The notes under the pieces were generated by a model. That model searched no databases. It saw nothing but the letters and a program-made list of their open reading frames with translations, and was not told where the DNA came from. Positions 1-12,360 of a DNA stretch of 33,042 bases are shown here, piece after piece; the first letter of the stretch is position 1; every line of letters starts with the position of its first letter. Position numbers and translations under genes: made by a program. This stretch comes from Desulfovibrio sp. OttesenSCG-928-A18 (GTDB lineage: Bacteria; Desulfobacterota; Desulfovibrionia; Desulfovibrionales; Desulfovibrionaceae), in contig JAJDJN010000005.1 of the NCBI GenBank assembly GCA_030267245.1, positions 1-33,042 of the forward strand, given 5' to 3'.

Positions 1-263
1 CCCGTAGCAACGTTTCCGCTGTAGCCGTCGCCGCCGCCGCCGCCGCCGCCGAGACCGTCTCCTCCTCCTCCACCTCCTCCTCCACCTCCTCCTCCGTAGA
101 TATAGAGGGCTTCGGCCGTGGCCGGCGGGGTGTGGGCAAAGGTCAGCAGCAATGCGGCCAGAAAAAGACGGGGCAGAGCGCGCAAAAATTTTCGGCAGGC
201 CGGGTGCATGGGGCTGGCAAGGGCAGGGAGCAAAAAACAGGGGCGGGCAAGGCGGCAAAACAT
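1..263 (-). CDS. Glycine-rich secreted/surface protein, N-terminal part, truncated by the left window edge
   Basis: Reading the minus strand from ATG at 263: MFCRLARPCFLLPALASPMHPACRKFLRALPRLFLAALLLTFAHTPPATAEALYIYGGGGGGGGGGGGDGLGGGGGGGDGYSGNVAT. Signal-peptide-like core (LFLAALLLTFA) followed by Gly runs. AAGGAG Shine-Dalgarno upstream. Open to the window edge, so absent from the ORF track. Confidence 0.6.
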   Translation of the reverse strand, partial: MFCRLARPCFLLPALASPMHPACRKFLRALPRLFLAALLLTFAHTPPATAEALYIYGGGGGGGGGGGGDGLGGGGGGGDGYSGNVAT

Positions 264-731
264 GGCTGGCTCCTTGGAGATTGAGCGGCAACGGCTGCCG
301 CTTGCTGGCCGGAAAATGAAGCGCCGCTAAAAACGGCTCCCCGCATTTTTACGGCAGGCGTAAAAAAAGAGCCTGGAAGCGGCAAGCGGTGTCCAGGCGA
401 TACAAAGAAAAACGCGTTATGCGACGGTGTCAGGGGAAGGTAAAAAGCATACCGGAAAAAAACGGCGTAATCCGCTGCCCCAGGCTGGCAACGCTTTGAA
501 CTGTATAGCTTTTTTCGCATGGCATATATCTGTGCGTTATCAAAAAATTTTCCTACTATTTACACGCCCTTGTTGCGAAGTCAAGGTGGGTTATCCTGAT
601 TCCGCGGCACCTGATTCCGCGGCACTGGACGGCGGCGTTCATCTGCGTTAGTATGAGAATTCGGCATAAATCGCCGGGGGCGGACTTGACCAATCCGTCC
701 GAAACATCGTCATGACAGACAAGGAGAGAGT

Positions 732-1217
732 ATGCGCCGCGTTTTTCCCGTTCTCATACTGTTGAGTCTGATGCTGGCCCTTGCCGGGGCGTCCACGGCC
801 CTGGCCGCGTCCAAGGTGAACCCCAAAGATATCGTGGCCATTGACTCCGGCGATTTGCTGGCAATGGTGGCAAAAGACAAGGGCAAGATCGTGGTGGTGA
901 ATATCTTCGCCTCCTGGTGCCCCCCCTGCCGGGAGGAAATCCCCGGTCTGATCAAGGTGTTCAACGGCACTTCGCGCGACGAACTGGCCCTTGTGGGCGT
1001 TTCCGTCGACAAGGAGCCCAAGGCCCTGGCCACCTATATGCAGGATCTGCATATCAATTATCCCGTCTATCTGGCAAAGGGCGATTTCATCCAGAAGGTG
1101 CGGGTAACGGCTGTGCCGCAGCTGCTTATCTATAACAAGAAGGGCGATCTTGTGTTCAACCACCGCGGACTGGTGGATGAAGAGGATTTGCGTGAAGCGA
1201 TCCGGCAGGCGCAATAG
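732..1217 (+). CDS. TlpA/ResA-like thioredoxin-family protein, exported
   Basis: N-terminal signal peptide; FASWCPPCREEIPGLIKVF redox motif (CPPC) and thioredoxin fold motifs (VTAVPQLLIYNKKG). Confidence 0.88.
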   Translation: MRRVFPVLILLSLMLALAGASTALAASKVNPKDIVAIDSGDLLAMVAKDKGKIVVVNIFASWCPPCREEIPGLIKVFNGTSRDELALVGVSVDKEPKALATYMQDLHINYPVYLAKGDFIQKVRVTAVPQLLIYNKKGDLVFNHRGLVDEEDLREAIRQAQ

Positions 1218-1245
1218 CGGAACCGACTTTGCCTGTTTTGCTCAA

Positions 1246-1281
1246 GCCCCCAAAAGTCCGGGTTGCCGGGCTTTTGGGGGC
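1246..1281 (+). terminator. Strong hairpin, likely terminator between the thioredoxin and GNAT genes
   Basis: GCCCCCAAAAGTCCGG-GTTG-CCGGGCTTTTGGGGGC: 16-bp stem with one T.G wobble, GTTG loop. Confidence 0.7.
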
Positions 1282-1342
1282 TGCTGCCGCCTTTGCCCGC
1301 GCGTTCATCAATCAGCGCCTTCCCTACTTTAAAGTTGGATAT

Positions 1343-1804
1343 ATGGAGTATTCTCTGCATACAGCCAGAGTCAGCGATGTCAAGGAAATCCACAGCCTCC
1401 TGCTCGGGGCTGCCGACAAGGGACAACTGTTGGCCCGCTCCCTTTCCGATCTGTACAGCCACGCCCGCGACTTCGTGCTCATGAAAAACAGCCGGGGCGA
1501 AGTGGCGGGCTGTTGCGCCCTGGCCATCATATGGGAGGACCTGGCCGAAATCCGCTCCCTTTATGTGCGTGAAGAACTGCGCCTGGCCGGGCTGGGCCGG
1601 GCCATGGTGGAAAACTGCCTGCGCACCGCCGGGGACATGGGCCTGGCCAGGGTCTTTACCCTTACTTATAAAACCGCCTTTTTCGAGCGCCTGGGCTTTG
1701 CCGAGGTGGGCAAGGAAGTGCTGCCCCAGAAAATCTGGGCGGACTGCATCCATTGTCCCAAATTCCCCGATTGCGACGAAGTGGCGATGCAACGTGAGGT
1801 ATAG
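1343..1804 (+). CDS. GNAT-family N-acetyltransferase (ArgA-like GNAT domain)
   Basis: MEYSLHTARVSDVKEIHSLL...IRSLYVREELRLAGLGRAMVENCLRTAGDMGLARVFTLTYKTAFFERLGF. The track ORF starts at 1229, but its first codons run through the 1246-1281 hairpin, so the ATG at 1343 is preferred. Confidence 0.8.
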   Translation: MEYSLHTARVSDVKEIHSLLLGAADKGQLLARSLSDLYSHARDFVLMKNSRGEVAGCCALAIIWEDLAEIRSLYVREELRLAGLGRAMVENCLRTAGDMGLARVFTLTYKTAFFERLGFAEVGKEVLPQKIWADCIHCPKFPDCDEVAMQREV

Positions 1805-1822
1805 TCTTTTTGGAGTGTTCCC

Positions 1823-2356
1823 ATGCGCGTAAAAGCCTTGCACCAGCTTTATTCCAGCGAAGAGATCGCCCTTCGCGTCGCCGAACTCGCCGGGCGCATA
1901 AATCACTGTTACCGTGACGGGCAACTGGTGATGATCTGCGTTCTCAAAGGCGCCTTCATGTTCTTTTCCGATCTGCTGAAGCTGATCAATGTTGGCCCCG
2001 AAATAGACTTTGTGCGGGTGGCCAGTTACGGACACGGCGACACAAGCTCGGGTACGGTGAGCCTGCTCAAGGATGTGGAAACGGACCTGGCCGGCCGGCA
2101 TGTGCTGCTGGTTGAAGACGTGGTGGACACGGGCGCGACCATGGACTTTCTCCTGGCGCGGATGCGGGCCGCGGGCGCAAAAACATTGCGGCTTGCCGCG
2201 CTGGTTGATAAGGTTGAAAGAAGACGGACGGACCTGACTGTCGATTTTCCAGGTTTTTCCCTTTCGGAAGGCTTTATTGTCGGTTACGGTCTGGATTATG
2301 CCGAGCGTTACAGAGAGCTTCCCGCCATATATACCATTGAGTTTGAAGATGCATAG
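1823..2356 (+). CDS. hpt: Hypoxanthine phosphoribosyltransferase
   Basis: VLKGAFMFFSDLLKLI and PRPP motif VLLVEDVVDTGATMDFLLARM; family length. Confidence 0.93.
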   Translation: MRVKALHQLYSSEEIALRVAELAGRINHCYRDGQLVMICVLKGAFMFFSDLLKLINVGPEIDFVRVASYGHGDTSSGTVSLLKDVETDLAGRHVLLVEDVVDTGATMDFLLARMRAAGAKTLRLAALVDKVERRRTDLTVDFPGFSLSEGFIVGYGLDYAERYRELPAIYTIEFEDA

Positions 2357-2503
2357 GCTGTTGCGCCGCTCACCTGCGCTGATGCGCGCCGCAAAAAGAC
2401 GCAATGCCGCGGCCTTGCGCCGCGTCCGCTCGTCCGGAGCGCAGTGCACTGCTTTTGTCCGCCCGGGCGGACGCCCGCCCTACACCTGTGAACCGAGATT
2501 GTC

Positions 2504-3283
2504 ATGCTGATTGCCTGCCCGCGATGTGAAACAACGTTTTCCCTGCCGGACGCTTTATACAAGCCGGGCAAAAAGGCGCGTTGTTCGCAATGCGCTCTGG
2601 TGTTTCCCATGCCCGGACCGGATGAGGGCGGGGAGGAAAAAACGCGGGAGCCGGAACAGCCCCGCCCCGCTTCACAAAGCACGGCGGCCGCCCCCGGGGG
2701 GCAAAGGCGCGGCATCTCCGGCCTGCGTCCGGTGCTGCTCGGCCTGGCCGTATTTGTCCTGCTCACCCTTCTCGGCTACGGCAGTTATCTGATCTATGGC
2801 GCCTTTACCGGCTCCCCCGGCCCCGGCACCGCCGGCAACGGCCCTGGCGCCGGCCTCTCGCCCGATGCCAGGGCCGAATTGGAATCCAGGATAAAAAGCA
2901 TCGGCTTGGACGAAATCCGCCAGTTCCAGGTGGATAACGCCAGGATCGGAAAGGTCATGGTCATTCAGGGGGTCGCGGTAAACAATTCCTCCGCGAACAA
3001 GGACTATATCACCATTGAGGCCCGGCTTCTGGACATCAATAACAAGGTTCTGATGACCGTGCGCCAGTTATGCGGGGTGCAGCCGACCCTGTTCCAGCTT
3101 CAGACCCTGAGCGAGCCGGAACTCATGCAGACCCTCAACAACCGGACCAGCATTCTGATCAACAACACCAATATTCCGCCCCAGGGGCGCGTGTCCTTTG
3201 TCATGCTGTTCCCAAGGCCGCCGGAAAATACAAGGACCTTTGAACTGCAGGTCATTGATGTGCACGAGTCTCCGCCGGAATAA
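2504..3283 (+). CDS. Zinc-ribbon domain protein with one TM helix and DUF3426-like C-terminal region
   Basis: MLIACPRCETTFSLPDALYKPGKKARCSQCALVFPMP (MJ0042-type zinc ribbon), TM segment VLLGLAVFVLLTLLGYGSYLIYG, DUF3426-like tail. Confidence 0.78.
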   Translation: MLIACPRCETTFSLPDALYKPGKKARCSQCALVFPMPGPDEGGEEKTREPEQPRPASQSTAAAPGGQRRGISGLRPVLLGLAVFVLLTLLGYGSYLIYGAFTGSPGPGTAGNGPGAGLSPDARAELESRIKSIGLDEIRQFQVDNARIGKVMVIQGVAVNNSSANKDYITIEARLLDINNKVLMTVRQLCGVQPTLFQLQTLSEPELMQTLNNRTSILINNTNIPPQGRVSFVMLFPRPPENTRTFELQVIDVHESPPE

Positions 3284-3289
3284 GCCCCC

Positions 3290-4675
3290 ATGTCCAGGCT
3301 TCGCGAAATCTACGTCTGTTCCGCCTGTCAGGGCCGCTCTTCGCAATGGAAAGGGCAATGCCCCAACTGCGGCGAGTGGAACAGCCTTGAACCATTGCAA
3401 GTAAAAACGGCGGCCGCGCGCGCCTCTTCGCCTTTGGCGGCCCCTGGCGGGGCAGGCGGGCTGATGCGCCTGGCCGACGCCTGCGAATCGGCGGGCGCGG
3501 TGTTCAGCACCGGCCTCGACGCCTTTGACCGCGTGCTGGGCAAAGGGCTGGTTCCGGGCTCCGCCTTGCTGCTGGGCGGGGAACCCGGCATCGGCAAATC
3601 CACCTTGCTCCTGCAGGTGGCGGGGGCTGTGGCCGCTGCCGGCAACAGGGTAGTGTACCTTTCGGGTGAAGAATCCCTTGCCCAGATTCGGGCGCGGGCC
3701 CAGAGGCTGGGGCTGCTGCACGATGATCTCTATGCCATCGCCACTTCGCAGGTGGAAGATGTCTTTGCCCTGCTGGAAGGAAAAGAGCCGCCGGCGCTGC
3801 TCATTCTCGACTCGGTGCAGACCTTGAGTTCCCTGCGGGCCGATGGTTTGCCGGGCAACGTCAGCCAGGTGCGCGCCGTGGCGACCGAAGTTGTGGAGCG
3901 CTGCAAAAAAAGCGGCTGCGCGGTCATCCTGGTCGGCCACGTGACCAAGGACGGCGTTCTTGCCGGCCCCCGCCTTCTGGAACATATGGTTGATACGGTC
4001 ATCTCCCTGGAAGGGGACAGGCAGCAGATTTTCCGCCTGCTGCGCGTGCTCAAGAACCGCTTCGGCCCGAACCGGGAAATGCTCATCTTTCAGATGCTCG
4101 AACAGGGCATGGAACTGGTGGAAGACCCGGCCACCTATTTCCTCGGGGCGCGGGACGCAAGCTTGTCCGGTGCCGCCGTGGTCATGGCCGTGGACGGGCA
4201 ACGCCCCCTGGCCGTGGAAGTTCAGGCCCTGGTCACCAAAAGCTATCTTGCCATCCCCCGGCGCACCGGGCTGGGCTTTGACGTCAACCGCCTGCACCTG
4301 CTGCTTGCCGTGCTGGAAAAACGCCTGCAGATGTCCTTTGCCCAGGTTGATATTTACGCCAAGGTGGGCGGGGGCATGCGCCTTATGGAGCCGGGCATGG
4401 ACCTGGCCCTGGTGGCTGCCGTGCTGTCTTCATATTATGATCTGCCCTTGCCCGAGCGGGCCGTGTTCTGGGGCGAAGTAGATCTGAACGGGCAGATCCG
4501 TCCGGTGGCCGGGGATTCCATCCGAAGGGCCCAGGCCAGGCGGCTGGGCTATACGCCCCTCGTCTGCCCGCCGGCAGCCGGCCCGGGGGAGTCCGGAGAA
4601 CGGGCGGGGGGCTTCAGCACCATCAAGCAGATGCGGCAGGCCCTGTTTTCCCGCCAGAAAAGCGGGGGGCAGTAG
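3290..4675 (+). CDS. radA: DNA repair protein RadA
   Basis: Zn finger CSACQGRSSQWKGQCPNCGEWNSLEP, Walker A GGEPGIGKSTLLLQ, KNRFGPNRE motif. Confidence 0.96.
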   Translation: MSRLREIYVCSACQGRSSQWKGQCPNCGEWNSLEPLQVKTAAARASSPLAAPGGAGGLMRLADACESAGAVFSTGLDAFDRVLGKGLVPGSALLLGGEPGIGKSTLLLQVAGAVAAAGNRVVYLSGEESLAQIRARAQRLGLLHDDLYAIATSQVEDVFALLEGKEPPALLILDSVQTLSSLRADGLPGNVSQVRAVATEVVERCKKSGCAVILVGHVTKDGVLAGPRLLEHMVDTVISLEGDRQQIFRLLRVLKNRFGPNREMLIFQMLEQGMELVEDPATYFLGARDASLSGAAVVMAVDGQRPLAVEVQALVTKSYLAIPRRTGLGFDVNRLHLLLAVLEKRLQMSFAQVDIYAKVGGGMRLMEPGMDLALVAAVLSSYYDLPLPERAVFWGEVDLNGQIRPVAGDSIRRAQARRLGYTPLVCPPAAGPGESGERAGGFSTIKQMRQALFSRQKSGGQ

Positions 4676-4757
4676 GGGGCGCGCGCTTTCCCCTTGACCT
4701 TACAGCGGCCGGATATATCTACAGAAGTAGACGCAAGCCCGGATATTGCACGAGTTT

Positions 4758-4881
4758 ACGGGGCTGCCGCCCCGGACCCCGCTCGGGGGAAATGATTTCC
4801 CACTAAGCCCCTCATTTTCGGCAAAGGACGCTTTGGGGGTGCAGGGGATTGAATCCCCTGCCGGGGCTTTGGGGGCAAAGC
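4758..4881. repeat. Palindrome-rich intergenic mosaic element upstream of clpS
   Basis: Consecutive palindromes: GGGGC-TGCC-GCCCC, GGGAAAT-G-ATTTCCC (4787-4801), GCAGGGGATT-G-AATCCCCTGC (4841-4861), GGCTTTG-GGGG-CAAAGCC. Confidence 0.65.
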
Positions 4882-4937
4882 CACCAATTCATTTATGCCG
4901 CTTGCTTGTTACTACTGATAAAAACGGACATGACGCC

Positions 4938-5246
4938 ATGAGCCCTCTTTCTTCGGACAGCCGTTCAGATTCCCTGGTGGACCTGCAGTTGCGTGAACCG
5001 CGCCGTTTTCGCGTGCTGCTGCACAATGACGACTACACCACTATGCAATTTGTCATTGAGGTACTGGTGTCCATTTTTCGCAAAAGCCCGGATGAGGCCA
5101 TGGTGATCATGCTGGCCGTACATGAAAAAGGTCTTGGCTGCTGCGGCGTATACACGCAGGAGGTGGCCGAAACCAAGGTCGCCCAGGTGCACGATCGGGC
5201 CCGCAAAGCGGGTTTCCCCTTGCGCTGCAGCATGGAGGAGGAATAA
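4938..5246 (+). CDS. clpS: ATP-dependent Clp protease adaptor ClpS
   Basis: REPRRFRVLLHNDDYTTMQFVIEVLVSIFRKSPDEAMVIMLAVHEKGLGCCGVYTQEVAETKV. Start set at ATG 4938; the track's 64-codon upstream extension crosses the palindromic element. Confidence 0.92.
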   Translation: MSPLSSDSRSDSLVDLQLREPRRFRVLLHNDDYTTMQFVIEVLVSIFRKSPDEAMVIMLAVHEKGLGCCGVYTQEVAETKVAQVHDRARKAGFPLRCSMEEE

Positions 5247-5251
5247 ATCCC

Positions 5252-7702
<2,451 letters not shown>

Positions 7703-7746
7703 TGCCCCTTGCCCCCATTGCTCAGCGCATGGGCCTGCGTGCACCT

Positions 7747-7780
7747 GGCCCGTATTTTGCTCGAAGCGCAAAACACGGCC
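7747..7780. terminator. Probable bidirectional terminator between convergent clpA and the 7802-8260 gene
   Basis: GGCCCGTATTTTGC TCGAAGC GCAAAACACGGCC imperfect inverted repeat between convergent genes. Confidence 0.5.
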
Positions 7781-7801
7781 GGGCGCTTGCGAAGCGGCCC
7801 C

Positions 7802-8260
7802 CTACTGAATGGATATCAGCACCGACTCCACCATTCCCGCCATGTCCCGGTGGCTGCCCGTGACGGTGATCAGGTAGAAGCGCCTGCCCGAAACCACAAT
7901 GGAGGCTTCGGACGGAACATCGTCGGGCGATTTGAATTCAAAGGAATAATAGTTGGGGTCGCCGTCTTCCATGACCGGACTTGTGCCGTGCATATCCCGC
8001 GCGTACGCGTGGGCCAGTTCCTCGGCGGACAGACCCTCGGCGTTGGTGCCGGAAGTGAACTCCACGGTTACGGTAAGGGTGGATTCCTTGTCCGGCGAGA
8101 TAAAGGCTACGGTGATGCCTTCGTCGTAAATGACCCAGCCCGGTGGCACGTCAATGGAAAAATACGGGAAGTTCTTGAGACCGGCCGAGGCTGTTCCCAT
8201 GTGGAGCACCGCCATGAGCAGGGCCAGGGTCGTAAGTAAAAAAGACCGCATAGGGCGCAT
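7802..8260 (-). CDS. Small exported protein of unknown function
   Basis: Signal peptide MRPMRSFLLTTLALLMAVLHMGTASA; no family recognised with confidence. Confidence 0.7.
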   Translation of the reverse strand: MRPMRSFLLTTLALLMAVLHMGTASAGLKNFPYFSIDVPPGWVIYDEGITVAFISPDKESTLTVTVEFTSGTNAEGLSAEELAHAYARDMHGTSPVMEDGDPNYYSFEFKSPDDVPSEASIVVSGRRFYLITVTGSHRDMAGMVESVLISIQ

Positions 8261-8469
8261 CCAGGTTACAAAGCTCTGTTTCGTATAAACTTATCGATTT
8301 ATTAACAAGAAAGAAGAAAACACACAACCGGAATCCTGTGCCGGAACTTTTTTCTTGCGGCGTCTCCCTGTAGATTGTACAAAAACGGGTTGTGCCGTAC
8401 CTTGCCGCCTCCGCTTGCTCTTCCCTCAAGCCATAGTCTTCACCCGCGCTTTGCGCCTGGAACCAGAGA

Positions 8470-10323
8470 ATGAAAAACTGCATCCACAATGAATTCATAC
8501 GGAATATCGCCATTATCGCCCACGTCGACCACGGCAAGACCACCCTGGTTGACGCCCTGTTCCGCCAGAGCGGGGTCTTTCGCGACGGCCAGGCCGTTGA
8601 TGAACGGATCATGGACAGCATGGACCTGGAACGCGAGCGCGGCATCACCATTGCCGCCAAAAACTGCGCTGTTTCCTGGAAAGGGGTGAAGATCAATATC
8701 CTCGATACCCCCGGCCACTCCGATTTTGGCGGCGAGGTGGAGCGCGCCCTTTCCATGGTCACCGGCGCCATCCTGCTGGTCGATGCGGCCGAAGGCCCGC
8801 TGCCCCAGACCCGCTTTGTGCTCAAAAAGACCCTGGAGGCCGGACTGCGCATCATTGTGGTGGTCAACAAAGTGGACCGCAAGGACGCCAGGCCGCAGGA
8901 AGTGTTGAACGAAATCTACGATCTTTTCATCGATCTTGGCGCCAACGAAGAGCAACTGGAGTTCCCCGTCCTGTATGCCATCGGCCGCGAAGGCATTGCC
9001 ATGGCCTCTCCGGACGAGCGCGGCCAGGATCTTTCCGCCCTGTTTTCCGCGATTTTACAGGAGATCCCCGGGCCTGCCCACAATCCTGAAGAGCCTTTCC
9101 ACATGCTTGTATCCGACCTGGATTATTCCGACTATCTCGGACGCCTGGCCGTCGGCCGGGTGCAGCACGGCACGGTGCGTATGCGCGAATCCTTTGCCCG
9201 GGTGGGGGAAGACGGCAGGGCCGTTCCGGCAAAGATCTCCAAGTTGCAGGTTTACAGCGGCATGCAACTCGTGGAGGTGGAAGAGGCCCAGCCGGGAGAG
9301 ATAGTAGTGCTCTCCGGCATGGATGACGTGTTTATCGGCGATACGGTCTGCACCCGGGATGAGGTTCGCGTGCTGCCCCGCATCCAGGTGGATGCGCCCA
9401 CGGTATCCGTGTCTTTCGGCATCAACTCCTCCCCGCTGGCCGGCCAGGAGGGCAAAATTGTGCAGTCGCGCAAGATACGCGACCGCCTGATCCGCGAAAC
9501 GCAGCGCAATGTGGCGATCCAGGTGGAGGACTCGGCCGATGCGGACAGTTTTATCGTCAAGGGGCGCGGCGAATTCCAGATGGCCATCCTTGTCGAGCAG
9601 ATGCGCCGGGAGGGCTTTGAACTGAGCGTCGGGCGGCCGCAGGTGATCATGCGCCGCGAGGGCGAACAGCTGCTTGAACCCATCGAACACCTGTTTGTGG
9701 ACTGTGACGAGGCCTTCATGGGCATTGTCACGGAAAAGCTTTCCCAGCGCAAAGGGCGCATGACCGGGCTGGTCAACAACGGTTCCGGGCGGGTGCGGAT
9801 CGAGTTTTCCGTCCCTTCGCGCGGTCTGATCGGTTTTCGGGACGAGTTTCTTACAGATACGAGGGGAACCGGGATCATGAACTCCTACCTTTCGGGCTAT
9901 GAGCTGTTCCGGGGCGATTTCCCCACGCGCTTTACCGGCTCCCTTGTGGCCGACAGGCCGGGCCGGGCCGTGGCCTACGCCATTTACAATCTTGAACCGC
10001 GCGGGGTCATGTTTGTCGAACCGGGGGACCCGATGTATGAAGGTCTGGTGGTGGGCGAACATAATCGTGAAAACGATATTGACGTGAACCCGACCAAGGA
10101 AAAGAAGCTGACCAACCTGCGCGCCGCGGGCAAGGATGAAAACATCATCCTGACCCCCGTCCGGCCCATGACTCTGGAGCGCGCGCTGCAGTTTGTTGCG
10201 GATGATGAATTGGTGGAGGTCACGCCGCTGTCCATACGCCTGCGCAAAGCGGAACTCAGCGCCCAGAAGCGGCACCAGGCCGCCGGAAAAAAGAAAACCG
10301 CCTCGCCCGGCAAGGGAGAGTAA
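8470..10323 (+). CDS. typA: Translational GTPase TypA/BipA
   Basis: IRNIAIIAHVDHGKTTLVDALFRQSG, DSMDLERERGITIAAKN, DTPGHSDFGGEVER, C-terminal RGVMFVEPGDPMYEGLVVGEHNRENDIDVNPTKEKKLTNLRAAGKDE. Confidence 0.97.
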   Translation: MKNCIHNEFIRNIAIIAHVDHGKTTLVDALFRQSGVFRDGQAVDERIMDSMDLERERGITIAAKNCAVSWKGVKINILDTPGHSDFGGEVERALSMVTGAILLVDAAEGPLPQTRFVLKKTLEAGLRIIVVVNKVDRKDARPQEVLNEIYDLFIDLGANEEQLEFPVLYAIGREGIAMASPDERGQDLSALFSAILQEIPGPAHNPEEPFHMLVSDLDYSDYLGRLAVGRVQHGTVRMRESFARVGEDGRAVPAKISKLQVYSGMQLVEVEEAQPGEIVVLSGMDDVFIGDTVCTRDEVRVLPRIQVDAPTVSVSFGINSSPLAGQEGKIVQSRKIRDRLIRETQRNVAIQVEDSADADSFIVKGRGEFQMAILVEQMRREGFELSVGRPQVIMRREGEQLLEPIEHLFVDCDEAFMGIVTEKLSQRKGRMTGLVNNGSGRVRIEFSVPSRGLIGFRDEFLTDTRGTGIMNSYLSGYELFRGDFPTRFTGSLVADRPGRAVAYAIYNLEPRGVMFVEPGDPMYEGLVVGEHNRENDIDVNPTKEKKLTNLRAAGKDENIILTPVRPMTLERALQFVADDELVEVTPLSIRLRKAELSAQKRHQAAGKKKTASPGKGE

Positions 10324-10324
10324 G

Positions 10325-10350
10325 CGGATTTTGCGCGCTAGCAAAATCCG
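10325..10350. terminator. Terminator-like hairpin between convergent typA and trpA
   Basis: CGGATTTTGC-GCGCTA-GCAAAATCCG, perfect 10-bp arms. Confidence 0.6.
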
Positions 10351-10400
10351 GGTTGATTCCGGAGGGGCTTGGCCGGGCTCCTTGCGTTTTATTAGATACC

Positions 10401-11183
10401 TCAGGATGATATCGCTGACTTCATCCGCGAAACGAATTCGAAGATCTGGCTTGCCGCGTTCGCGCCGTGCTGCTCGACCAGGCGCACTATGGCGCTGCCT
10501 ACAATGACCCCGTCCGCGTACCGCGCAACCTGCCTGGCCTGTTCCGCTGTGCCGATGCCGAAGCCGGCCGCCACGGGAATCGTCGCTTCGGACTTGATTT
10601 TTTTCAGCAGCCCGTCCAGGCCCGCGTCAAGCTGGCTGCGCACCCCGGTCACCCCCATGGACGCCACGGTATAGATGAAACCGGTGGCGGGGCGGATCAG
10701 CAGGCCCAGCCTCGCTTCCGAACTGGGCGCGATCATGCTTATCAGTGTCACCCCATGCGCGGCGGCAGTATCAGCAAGCTCGCCGTGCTCCTCAAAGGGC
10801 AGATCCGGTATGATGATTCCGTCAACTCCCTTGCCTTCGCATGCGGAAAAAAAGCGTTCATAGCCGTAATGGAATACGGGGTTCAGGTAGCTCATGAACA
10901 AGAGCGGCGCTTCGGTTTTTTTCCGCAGTGACTCCACCAGCGAAAACAGCTTGTCCACCGTTGTTCCCGCCGCCAGGGCGCGTATGTTCGCGTTCTGAAT
11001 GGTTGGCCCTTCCGCAATGGGGTCTGAAAAGGGAATGCCGATTTCGATGATATCGGCTCCGGCTTCCAGCATCTTCAGGATATACTCTTCGGATTTTTCA
11101 ATTGACGGGTCGCCCCCGGTTATGAACGCGATAAAGGCTTTGCCCTTCCCAAAGGCCCCGGCGATCCTGTTCGTCCTATTCAT
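10401..11183 (-). CDS. trpA: Tryptophan synthase alpha chain
   Basis: [47 protein letters not shown]. Confidence 0.96.
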   Translation of the reverse strand: MNRTNRIAGAFGKGKAFIAFITGGDPSIEKSEEYILKMLEAGADIIEIGIPFSDPIAEGPTIQNANIRALAAGTTVDKLFSLVESLRKKTEAPLLFMSYLNPVFHYGYERFFSACEGKGVDGIIIPDLPFEEHGELADTAAAHGVTLISMIAPSSEARLGLLIRPATGFIYTVASMGVTGVRSQLDAGLDGLLKKIKSEATIPVAAGFGIGTAEQARQVARYADGVIVGSAIVRLVEQHGANAASQIFEFVSRMKSAISS

Positions 11184-12360
11184 GGAGTTCTCTCCCCCTG
11201 TATCTCGCGATTGCTGCCACGTCCTTGTCTCCCCTGCCCGAAAGGCAGATGACGATAATCTTGTCTCTGGGCATGGCCGGGGCCATTTTCAGCACATGGG
11301 CCACGGCGTGGGCGCTTTCTATGGCCGCTATGATGCCCTCGGTGCGCGCCAGGTATTCAAAGGCCGAAACGGCATCTTCGTCCGTGACCGGCACGTATTC
11401 CGCGCGGCCAGAATCATGCAGCCAGGCATGCTCCGGCCCGATGCCGGGGTAATCAAGGCCCGCTGAAATGGAATATACCGGCAGGATCTGGCCGAACTCA
11501 TCCTGGCAAAAATAGGATTTCATGCCGTGCAGTACGCCGGGCACGCCCCTGGCGATCGCGGCGGCGTGCTTTTTCGTATGCAGGCCCCGCCCGGCTGCCT
11601 CGCAGCCGACAAGCCCAACCTTTGCATCCTCGATAAAGGGAAAAAACAGCCCCATGGCATTGCTCCCTCCGCCGCAGCAGGCCACCAGCGTATCCGGCAG
11701 GCGCCCTTCGCGGGCCTGAACCTGTTCTTTTGTTTCCCGGCCAATCACGCTTTGAAAATCCCGCACCATGCTCGGGAAGGGATGCGGCCCCATTACGGAA
11801 CCCAGAACATAAAGGGTATCGTGCATTCTGGCCGTCCATTGGCGCATGGTTTCGTTTACCGCGTCCTTCAGCACCATGGTTCCGGTTTCGACGGCCACTA
11901 CCCTGGCCCCGAGAAGCTGCATCCGGTAGACGTTCAGAAGCTGGCGCTCCATATCCTCACGCCCCATGAAAATCACGCACTCAAGCCCGAGAAGCGCGGC
12001 GGCGGTGGCTGTGGCCACACCGTGCTGACCGGCTCCGGTTTCCGCGATTACCCTTGTCTTGCCCATATGTCTGGCCAGAAGCACCTGCCCGAGAACGTTG
12101 TTGATCTTGTGCGACCCGGTGTGGTTCAAATCCTCGCGCTTGAGGTATATTTTTGCTCCGCCAAGGTCCCTGGTCATCTTTTCCGCGAAGTAGAGCATGG
12201 ACGGCCTTCCGGCGTAATCGCGCAGCAGGGCGTCCAGTTCCGCACGGAAGCCGGCGTCGGCCATGCAGCGCTTATAGTGCTCTTCAAGGGCGATGATTTC
12301 GCTCATCAGCGTTTCCGGTATGTACTGGCCGCCGTAAACGCCGAATTTTCCCCTGCTCAT
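11176..12360 (-). CDS. trpB: Tryptophan synthase beta chain
   Basis: [23 protein letters not shown] (PLP Lys), [27 protein letters not shown]. Confidence 0.97.
   Translation of the reverse strand: MSRGKFGVYGGQYIPETLMSEIIALEEHYKRCMADAGFRAELDALLRDYAGRPSMLYFAEKMTRDLGGAKIYLKREDLNHTGSHKINNVLGQVLLARHMGKTRVIAETGAGQHGVATATAAALLGLECVIFMGREDMERQLLNVYRMQLLGARVVAVETGTMVLKDAVNETMRQWTARMHDTLYVLGSVMGPHPFPSMVRDFQSVIGRETKEQVQAREGRLPDTLVACCGGGSNAMGLFFPFIEDAKVGLVGCEAAGRGLHTKKHAAAIARGVPGVLHGMKSYFCQDEFGQILPVYSISAGLDYPGIGPEHAWLHDSGRAEYVPVTDEDAVSAFEYLARTEGIIAAIESAHAVAHVLKMAPAMPRDKIIVICLSGRGDKDVAAIARYRGRELHE

Noticed and set aside
1130-2449. 439-aa minus-strand ORF
   Set aside because: Antisense to the GNAT gene and hpt; His/Gln/Gly-rich shadow translation with no family motifs.
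3068-4297. 409-aa minus-strand ORF
   Set aside because: Antisense shadow of radA.
9055-10344. 429-aa minus-strand ORF
   Set aside because: Antisense shadow of typA.
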